Positions 51,703 through 62,400 of a stretch of DNA of 64,000 nt are shown here, in pieces. Numbering within the stretch: position 1 is the first letter of the stretch; every line of letters starts with the position of its first letter. Source of the stretch: Gastrolobium villosum (taxonomy: Eukaryota; Streptophyta; Magnoliopsida; Fabales; Fabaceae); assembly GCA_032173675.1 (NCBI GenBank), contig JAVKPL010014531.1:18501-82500 (forward strand). The letters are read 5' to 3'. A model generated the notes under the pieces. The model was not told the origin of the DNA. It worked only from the letters and a program-made list of their open reading frames with translations, and searched no databases. The position numbers and the translations under genes are program-made.

Positions 51703-53449
51703 AAAACAAAAAGGATACGCCGACAACCCCAAAATCAAACTGTAACAAGAAACATTCATAAAAGTATCCCAGAGAAGCAAATGAGAAAAACCCTTCATAA
51801 GGAATTGATAATGTTAGAAAGTACATATGCATAGGCTATTTGTTTTTTTGTACCTCATTGTGCAAATAAGGCCCAAGCCCATGTATTATAAATATAATCC
51901 TTGTGTGGTCTAATTAGATAGTTCCTCAATCTTACTATGCATAGCAATATAGGAAGAGAGAAGCCTATTGTCTGAAAAGTATATTCCCCTAGGAACATGC
52001 TCAAGTAGTAGTAGGTAGTTAGTTTGATAGGAGTTAGCGCGAAAAGGGGAAAAGTGTATAGGAGTATAACTCTATTAGGAAAAAATCTTGGGTGTTTTGC
52101 AGACTGACAGAGAACCCTCATTGTGAAGGGAAGTTCCCCTTGAGAAGAGTTTGCTCTTGTAATATATCTTTGTACACTTCCTTGTTAATCAATAAATAAT
52201 TGTTCTTTCTTGCATTCCCTACTTTATTTTGTACATATTGCATTTTGTCCAGAACTATAACAAATCTCAAGTTGCTACTAGAGTTCATGTTCCGGGAAAA
52301 CCTTGTTTTCGCAGAACTCTAATCCTACTGGGACCACTACCTAGCGGCCATATTCCTTTCTCTATGTCTTACTTGCAAATCATCAATATCATACATCTTC
52401 CTTGTCTGGCAGCAACCACACAATCAGAATCCTCCTTCCAACGACCAAGTCTGTGCAAGACCCACCTCAATTGGAGGTCGAACACACCTCCACATGCCAA
52501 CAACATTTAGATCTAGCAGTCAAAACTTTTTCAAGCAGCACGTGAGTCGTCGTCTAGTTGTCTTTTTCAACCTGACCATCACAGAACACTTGGTCTCGCT
52601 CATCGTTGTCTGGATCTGGTCTTGCTTGGTCATGGGTCCAAGCAGTTTGGAAAATTCTAGCAAACTACCATCAATTCGCTTTTTACTGCAATGATTTCTT
52701 GCCCCATTAGTTTTTTCAATCAGCTTTTGTCTTTCTTGCAAGTTTGAGGCTCTTATAGTTTGAGGCTCTTATATGTAACCTATTCTAAGGGGAGATTCAA
52801 GTTCCGATATCTTAAGAGGTTTCATCTCTCACCCAAATAGGTAAAGGCCTTGTAGAACTCACGACTGATGCGGTCTTGTCCATTATGACGAGAAAATTGA
52901 TAGATTAGCTATTTACAAGACTTGGTATACCTCTATTGAGATTTGATTTACAAGTTAACGGTATTATCACCACAAAACTTGAGGATATTACAAACGACCA
53001 ACAGGCTGAATGGAAGAGGGTTGATGCCAACAAGGTTGACAAGATCAAGATCTTACCTAAAGATCGAAATAAAGTAGAAAGATCGTAAATCATGAGATCA
53101 ACATGCATTGTAAGATCTTACATATGCATGTAAACATTTAAATCACAACTTCAATCATATAAGATAACAAATATAAAAGACAATAACAGAGCTAAAACAT
53201 AAACGATAACTCCAAATTATTACCAAATAAATCATATGCATCATTACCAATTTACCGTCAGTTGCGATCCAAATAAACTACACAAGTAATCATATCCCGA
53301 TTATACTTCTAAATTATAATTCTAACACATTATTAACATCAACATCAAATCACCTTTATCCCAAATTAATTGGGGTCGGTGGTAGATGAACCCACATGAA
53401 AGATATAAAATTATTGAAAGAATAAAAAAAAATAAAAATAAAAAAATAA

Positions 53450-53483
<34 letters not shown>

Positions 53484-56400
53484 AATAAATAAAAGTGAAA
53501 AAGAAAGGGACAAGGAGAAGTGGGGGAAATGAAAGGGGAAAAGGACTAAAAAGGGACCATCTGGAACATAGGAATAACCACGGGTCTAACCCTCCACCAT
53601 ACTTATAGCTTTTCTCCATTCCATTCTAAGACATACCGTCCGCCAATCTATATCCCACTCCATTAAATCTTGTTTTACTACCTTCCCCCAAGTAAGTTTC
53701 GGCCGACCTCTGCCTCTTTTTGTGTTGAGCTCTTGGTAACAAACTTCTGTTCTTACAGGAGCATCCAGGGGCCTTCTCATCACGTGCCCAAACCACCTCA
53801 ATCTATGTTCTCTCATCTTCTCGGCAACCGGTACTACTCCGACCTTTCGTCGAATATCTTCATTTCTTATCTTATCCATCTTTGTGTAACCACACATCCA
53901 CCTTAACATCCTCATCTCTGCTACTCTCATCTTATGCTCATGTTGCCTATGTGCTGGCCAGCATTCCGCTCCATATAGCATTGCCGGTCTTACTGCTGTT
54001 TTATAGAATTTTCCTTTTAACTTAAGGGGGATTTTGCGGTCACACAAAAACCCAGATGCACTGCGCCATTTCATCCACCCTGCTCTGATTCTATGATTAA
54101 CGTCCTCATCAATCACTCCACCTTTTTGTAAAATGGAGCCCAAGTATTTAAAAACATCTTTTTTGGGTACCTCTTGACCAATTAAATGCACGGGCTCTTG
54201 GTCCCCATCTCGTACCAGAGAAAACTCACACTTCAAATACTCAGTCTTGCTTCGACTTAATTCTAACACATTATCAAAATCCAAAATTAATCTTTAAGCC
54301 AGAACCAAACACAAAGCATAGTGTCATTTGGGAACTAAAGGCTAAAGCACTGTAAGTGAAATAAGTCAACTCCAAAACCTTAATATCATGGAACCAGTTC
54401 CATACCCAAAAAGAAAAAGGTTGTGCAGCACACACTAACCATAAGAAGTCCCCAACGTTTGGTCGCTGAGACAAAACCCTGTGAACTCCGTTCAGTAACA
54501 GAAAGAATCCAATGTTCAGTCGTAGTCGCAAAGGCAGAAGCCAACTTTCAAACATAGGTGACGGTTGAAGAAGCGTGAAGGTCCTAGGTTTCTTGATTCG
54601 CAAATGCAAAGGCAAAAATGGTTGTCAAAGCTGGGCAGGTAAGAACGACACGAAAAAAATGGCCATAGGGATTACAAATTAGGAAAAAATTTAAAATCGT
54701 GTAATGGTGAATATGTCCTCGATCATTTTTTCAGGTATGGGTTTTTTCACAATCATTGGAACAATCCAATCCCACCGAGTTTACGATTTTCAACAATGTT
54801 TCAACGCGATTCAAGCATAAGGGGCGACCTTACATGCGATTTGGATCGCTAGTACAAAGCAAGGATAGGATCACATCTGGTGCGCAAGTTTGACAACCAT
54901 GATGCCCAACTCCTAAGCATTCTTTGCCAATCTATTTATCCAAAAATTGTTGAACATTTTATTCCTTTCAAGACATGTTGAGGTGTGGAATGAAGCAAGA
55001 AGTTGCTACATAAATGACGTCAAACATAAGATAAGAATAGTATTTGACAAATAGTAGGAATAATATCGGTGGCAAAAAAGATAAGGGAACATAAATTGAA
55101 TGATTTCGGCATACTATTCGAAGACCCCTGGAAACTCCCGTTAGAACAAAAAATTGTTACCAAGAACATAACACAAAGAGAGGAAGAGATTAGCCAAAAT
55201 TTACTTGGGAGAACAGTAAAATAAAACTCAATGGAATGAGAAATAAATTGGCATATACTGTGTATTAGGAGATGGAGTGGAAAAAACTATTAGCATTGTA
55301 AAGGAGTAAATTTAATTTTCCCTCTGTTCCAAACAGATCTTTTTTAGTCCATTTTTCTTTTATTTATTTATTTATTTATTTCTTTATCATTTATTTATAT
55401 TTATCTCTTATTTGCTTTTTCCCTTTTACTATATTATTCTTTCTTATTTTTATTTTTCTTTTTCTTTTCCCTCAAATCTTACTAGCTTTTTATATGGCTT
55501 CATTGACCGCCAAACTCAATTAATTTTAGATAAAGGAGACATCGATGTATGTTGATACAGTCTCCAATAAATGTAAAAGCATTTCACCAAAAAAAAAAAT
55601 GTAAAAGCAAATTCCAACTATTCAACCTTTTCTCTGAGTTTCTACATAATGATACACTTAAATAAATGAGAGGCCAATAAACAACAACAAACCTAGAAGA
55701 GAAGCAAAGAGTCTCACAATCTAAGTTAACTTTCTGTACCAAGTAACATAGAATGAACTAATTTTCTATAAAATAAATATTTATTAGACAGAAGAATGAT
55801 TTAAAAAATATAATTTGATAAGTCATCCAACAAAAAATGGTATAATATCAAAGAAATAAAGTTAGTTTTGAAAAACGCATGTATACCTGCATTGGTGTAG
55901 TTAAATGCGCTTACTTTGCCCCGACTTGAAAACCTTAAATCATCAAAATCTGAAGAACCAACATAATAAGAGAATAAGAAAAAACCCATACAAGATAAGG
56001 AAAACTGATATGTTTATTCAAAGAACATGGCATAGACATACCGTTATGTATTACATCCTCACTCCAAAATCGACTTTTTTCTTTAAGGTTAAATAAGGAG
56101 AACACAGATGATCTGCCACTTTTGCGAGTTTCAATAGGAGATCCAAGTGAACTAACCGCTAAGAACTGATAAAAATCTCAGTAAGCATCAAGGTAATGAA
56201 TGTCTATATTTACAGAAATACCAAACTTAACGAAGATATGTCAAGAGGCAACATGCACTAGAAATCACAAAAATTGTTGAAAGAATCAGCATCCAAAAGG
56301 GTCTAATAAATCTAATCATAAGCACCAATGGTAGATAAACACATAAACATCCATCTCAATAAAGCCAACAAAAATGTACCATTACCATCATTTACAAAAA

Positions 56401-59400
56401 AATAAAAAAATTTGAGAGGTAGACATCGGTCATGTAAATAACCAATTCAACCCAACAGCTTAAGTTGTTGGGTGAGGGTCTCTTTAATGATTTATATTAT
56501 TCTTAACACGCCCCATCACAAGTGAGCCCATTGAGCATGAAGGGTGGATAATACACAGGCCCACCTACCTGTGCTAAGAAATTCTTCAAAGAAAATGGGG
56601 GGTGGTGAGGATCGAACCTGGGACACTGAGGCTCTGATACCATGCAAAGAACCAATTCAATCCAACAGCTTAAGTTGTTGGGTGAGGGCCTCTTTAATGA
56701 TTTATATTATTCTCTAACAGGCCAATACACATGAAAAGGCCACAAAAATTATTAGTGATAAGAATAAGCTTTAGCTTCGTGTTCTCTTGTAACGTGTATG
56801 TAGGAGTATGTAGCTACGTTATTCTGCTACTGCATGTATCAGATCTTTCTTTCTTCTGTTAGTTAGTTTGTTTCTTTATTTTGTAAGTTTGTTATTCTGG
56901 TGTCTTAGATCTGAGTCATTGGTGTGCTCTATAAAAAGAGCTTTCATCTACAAGTCCCATTACTGTGAAATATTCAGTTAAATCAATGGCTCTCTCTCTC
57001 TTTCTTCTCTCTCTCTAGAATTTTGATATGGTATCAGAGCCTTCATTTTGAGGGCCTGATCCAGATCTAGATCCACTCATGGCTTCAGCAACATCATCTA
57101 CTCAAGAAAACAACAGTGACAGTGCCAACTCAAATCGCAGCTTGAATCACACAATTTTGATGGAGAAAACTCCAAATCTCTTCAACTATCAAATTTCTGT
57201 AAAACTCACGGAAGATAACTTTTTGTTTTTGAGTCAAATCGTTGAGCCAATAATCACAACTCATCAACTTCATCAATTCCTTGTAAATCCAAAAGTTCCG
57301 TTGAAGGGTTTCTCACTGAAGAAGATCGAGAGATATAACGTGGCTCACACAAGATCAGATGTTGTTGACTTGGCTTCTTTCAACGCTTTCTGAATCGATA
57401 GTGAATGAAATCATTGGAGTGAAACATTCTTATAAAGCTTGGGACAACCTTGAAGGCGATCAATAATCCTATTTCTGTTGATGATCGGATCGATTACATA
57501 CTCGAAGGTTTGCCTTCAGACTACAATTCCTTTGTTCTAAGTTGTAAAGAACCAATTCAACCCAAAAGCTTAAGTTGTTAGGTGATGGTCTCTTTATAGT
57601 TTATATTATACTCCAATACGCCCCCTCACACGAGCCAATCAGGTTTAAAGGGTGGATAATGTATCAGGCTCAGCCTACCTTTGCTAAGAAATTCCACAAG
57701 AAAAAGTGAGGACAAGAAGGATCGAATCTGTGACACCAAGACTCTGATATCATGTAAAGAACCAATTCAACCCAAAAGCTTAAGCTCTTAGGTGATGGTC
57801 TCTTTATAGTTTATATTATATTCAAATATAAGTGTTCATGTAAGCGAAAAGGCTTATGGAGTTGATGATATAGCAATCGAGCTAATAGCCTTTGAACAAC
57901 TTCCATTGAAATAGAGTGAGTCACTGTTGAGTGACCCAGCCTCTGTTAACGTTGTTGTAACTCAGTTGTAACTCAGAATCGCACAAAGAAAAATACTTTG
58001 TTTGCCCCTGTTTTACTAAACCAAAAACAAAGCATGAACTAGGAGCAAGAGTTTCATGATTTTGCTCCTTCTAATACTGCAAATAGAGGGAGAGGAAGAC
58101 CTGGTAGACGTAATAACAAAGGACGTGGAAGTGGTCCTTGATCCAACGTTCATTGTCAACTTTGTTACAAATATGGCCACGATGTACGTTCCTGCTGGTA
58201 TCGATTTGATAAAAACTTTGTGCCAAACGTTCCTCCTCCAACTGCAAACAAGTTGCAGTATTTTGTGACTCAACAACAGAAACTATATCAATATGTTCGT
58301 CACCAAGTAAATTATGCTCCTCAGGTAATGATTGCTGGTCAGCCACAAGCAATGATAACTTCTCGAGCTTCTCAACCAGGCCGGTTGCCTCTTCTAACAT
58401 CAGTTCCAACCATTGAGTGGTTCCCAGACTCTGGTGTCAGTCATCATGTTATTTCACATCATTCCAACTTGCTTCAGAGTCAACAACTCTCAGGTACTGA
58501 TCAAGTAATCATTGGTAACGGACAAAGTTTGCCAATCTTGCAATTGGTTCATCAAAATTTCTATCTCCTGTTGATTGTCATATAGAATTGAAACTTAAAA
58601 ATCTTATTCTTGTTCCTTCCATAGTGTTAGAGAATAATATAAACCATTAAAAAGGCCCTCACCCAACACCTTAAGGTTTTGGGTTGAAGTGGTTCTTTAC
58701 ATATAGTGAAGAATTTGCTAAGTGTTAGACAGTTTGCACAAGATAACAATGTTTACTTTGAATTTCACTCCTCTAAATGTCTTGTCAAATCGCACGAGTC
58801 CATATTCTTGGAGGAACAGTGAGGAAAGATGGTTTGTACTGTTTTCCAAGTATGCATCTACCTCAAGTCACTATAACTATTCAGTCTCCTTCTGCTTCAC
58901 ATCCAGCTTCAGCGGTTTCAAGTTGTAATAGTTCACAGCTTTATACTTGTACAAATTCCAATGTCATTTCTAATACTTCTTACTCACTGTGGCATTGTCG
59001 CTTAGGACATCCACATCATGTAGCTTTAAAGAGAGTTCTCATTGCATGTAAAATTGCCTTTGATAATAAAAATGAGTTGGATTTTTGTTCTTCCTGTTGT
59101 CTTGGGGTGGGGAGTTTCGATCTTTCACACAATTCCTACAACATGGTATTTTACATAGGGTAACCTGTCCTCACACACACCACCAAAATGGTGTGGTTGA
59201 GAGAAAAAATAGACACATTATGGAGACTGGTTTGAACTTCTTTCTCAGACATCTCTTCCTCTAAAATTTTGGGACTACGCAATTAATTCAGTCCTCTATC
59301 TCATCCATCGTGTACCCACAGCTTCCTTGGATTTTGAAATTCCTTACATAAGACTTTACAAAGGTGAACCTGATTACAAGTTCCTGGAAATATTTGGGTG

Positions 59401-62400
59401 TGCTTGCTTTCCTTTTTTAAGACCTTACAATAATCACAAACTCGAATACAGATCTCAAGAGTGTGTTTTTCTTGGATATTCCACCAGTCATAAAAGGTAC
59501 ATTTGCCGTAACAAGGATGGCATAATATTCATTTCAAAAGATGTAAATTTCAATGAATATTTGTTTCCCTTTGCTAGTTCCTGGACTAGCAACACTGCCT
59601 CACCTGTTCCAACAGCCACCCATTCTATACCTCTCTTCATTTCAGATTTTTCCATATTCTGCAGTTCATCATCGAATGCACATGGTCCTACTTCATCGAA
59701 TTCTCACTCAGAACAGTCTCCACCTCTGTCCAGTGTCAACCATAATCATTTAACTGAATCACCACAAATTTCAACTCACTCTCCCACACCTGGTTCTCAG
59801 CTCTTATCCCTTCCTGCTTCTATAAATTTTGCTCCCAATCGAAATTCCCCAACTCCTCCTTCCTTGGAGTCCTCTACTGCCTCCTCATCATCCTCCTCAC
59901 ATGAATCTGACATTTCTGAGTTCTTGCCCTCTACCACCTCTCTTGAGCTGTCATCGGTTCTGCAATTTTTGGCCTAACCTTTGGAGGATCATTGGACTGC
60001 TGTCAAAAGAATTCTGCGCTACTTGGCAGGAACTATCTCCTTTGGTTTACAGCTCAAAGGTGATGTTCCCACTAGTGCCTTGTCCCTCACGGCATATTGT
60101 GATGCTGATTGGGCTTCTGACCTAGATGACAGGAGGTCCACTTCAGGTGCAGCCTTTTTCTTAGTCTGAATCTTATTTCTTGGTGGTCCAAGAAGCAAAC
60201 ATTGATTGCTCGATCTAGTACTGAAGTTGAGTATCAAAGTTTAGCCATTACTTGTGTTGAACTCTTGTGGATTCAAGTCTTTCCTTAGAGAGCTCTATAT
60301 TTCCTTCTCTATTCCTCACACCTTTTGTGACAACCTGAATACGGTTGCTTTGACTCGAAATCTAGTTCTCCATGCCAGAACCAAGCACATGGAACTCGAT
60401 ATTTTCTTCGTTCGTGAGCGTGTTCTCAGCAACGAACTTGTGGTCACACATATTCCCACTACTGATCAGCTAGCTAATACCCTTACTAAGCCTCGGATGG
60501 TTCTGTTGTAATATAAAACTGAAAAGTATTTTTCATATATTGATTGACACCCAAAGGGTTCTTTTTATACAAATTACAAGGTAGTTAAGGAGATGAAGTA
60601 ATAAATAAAATACACAGTAACCGAAGAGGCATCACACTACTCAAAGAGACAAGTAGCTAGTAACAAGTAAAAGACTCTAGAATATTCTACACTCCCCCTC
60701 AAGTTGGGAGATATATATTGATCATCCCCAACTTGCTAATTAAATCCTCAAAGATGGGTTTATGTAATCCTTTGGTGAGAATGTCTGTTGTTTGCTCCTT
60801 GGTAGGTATATATGACAAACATACACTACCCTCCTCCAATTTTTCTTTAATAAAGTGACGATCAACCTCCACATGTTTGGTTCTATCATGATGTACAAGA
60901 TTTTGAGCAATACTGACTGCAGCCTTATTATCACAATAGAGTCTGACAGGTAGAGAATAAGATATCTTTAACTCTTCAAGGAGTCTTCTTAACGATATTC
61001 CTTCACAAATGCCATGGGCTAACGCCCGAAATTCTGCTTCTGCACTGCTTCTGGCAACAACAGTTTGTTTCTTACTTCTCCAGGTCACAAGATTTCCCCA
61101 GACATAGGTACAATATCCTGAAGTGGATCTTCGGTCCATTGCAGAGCCAGCCCAATCAGCATCTGTATAGATTTCTATCATCCTCTTGTGTCCCCTTTTA
61201 AAGAGCATTCCTTGACCAGAATCTGAAAATTGTGAAAATCACTCTACACTAGTTGGGTTCATTACATTTATAATGAATTCAAAACTATTTCTCATGACAG
61301 AATCTGACTCGGCATCTTAACAGAATCTGCCTAAGCCAACTAATTAAGCTAACTCTAATGAGACTAACAACTAACATAATATAAGTCATGTGTGTGCCTC
61401 TCCAACTATCCATTTAACCCCACATTTGGCTCAAAAGCATCCAACTCTTCAGTTCCTAAGCAAATATGTTATTTTAACCAAAAAAATTCAACTAAACTAT
61501 TGCTTGACTTCCCATTCACTAGTAAAAAAAATATAGCAGTAAAGAGGCAAAATTAAATTTATCAAGAACCAAAACACTTTCTCTAAAGGACTTTGTCAAA
61601 GAATTCCCAAATGACATGATCATAAGATTTCATGAAATCCATATAAAGATTACTTGTTCAACCTCCTTATCACATCATCTACCACCTCATTGGCAAGAAA
61701 AGCAGCATCCAAGATTTGCCTACCTACAATTAAATCACTTTGGGTGTCTGCAATAATATTTGACAAAATATCATTCAAGCCAGGAGAGAGAACCTTTCTA
61801 ATAAGTTTATAGCCTTATAAACACTGTAAACCAAGCTAATGGGCTTATTATACTTAATCCTGTTAGACCTACCCTTCTTGAGAACAAGAGTGATAACTGA
61901 TAAGAGTATTATAACTCATGTCCTCCCCAGTCTTCCTATTACAATGAATCTCAGCATAATTACATGGCATGAAACAAAGTGTTCTGTATCGTAGCAAAAT
62001 ATGTTCCATAGCAAAAGCCACAGCAATTACGGCATCACCAAAATACCTATCACATTAAGTTAGAACTAATATAGCACATGATAATTTATTCTCTCTCTCC
62101 CCATCATTGAGGCAATAGACCACCCAAGTGCCTTAGGGGTGCATTTCACCTAGTACACATGGATGTACATATATGTACATACATATGTTTGTATGCAAAG
62201 ATCATAAAATCATACTTGGCCAAATACAATAAAAAAAACACGGTAAGAGTTGAAGGATTTGGATCTCTTCTAGCCTTTAAGTTACTATTTTTTTTTCTGA
62301 AACAAAAGTTTTAGAATAAACACATTCCTCCTTTGACAAGTTGTCCCGTTGGTGGTCATCCCTCACCAGGTAAATCCCCAGGAGCCCAGGGACCAGCCCC

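Larger units (their letters stand above)
56733..60503 (+). mobile_element. Copia element with RT deleted, intron 1
   Basis: 5' LTR about 56733-57028 with a TATA box; primer site TGGTATCAGAGCC at 57029-57041. Gag, protease, integrase and RNase H are present. Nearly all RT is missing between 59977 and 59981. Two TRIM insertions interrupt it. The 3' end is replaced by another copia at 60504, so no 3' LTR is seen. Same lineage as the copia of intron 6. Confidence 0.85.

Noticed and set aside
16000..58710. tRNA genes, because TGGTATCAGAGC-like motifs recur
   Set aside because: These are primer-binding sites beside LTRs, complementary to tRNA-Met; no tRNA cloverleaf surrounds them.
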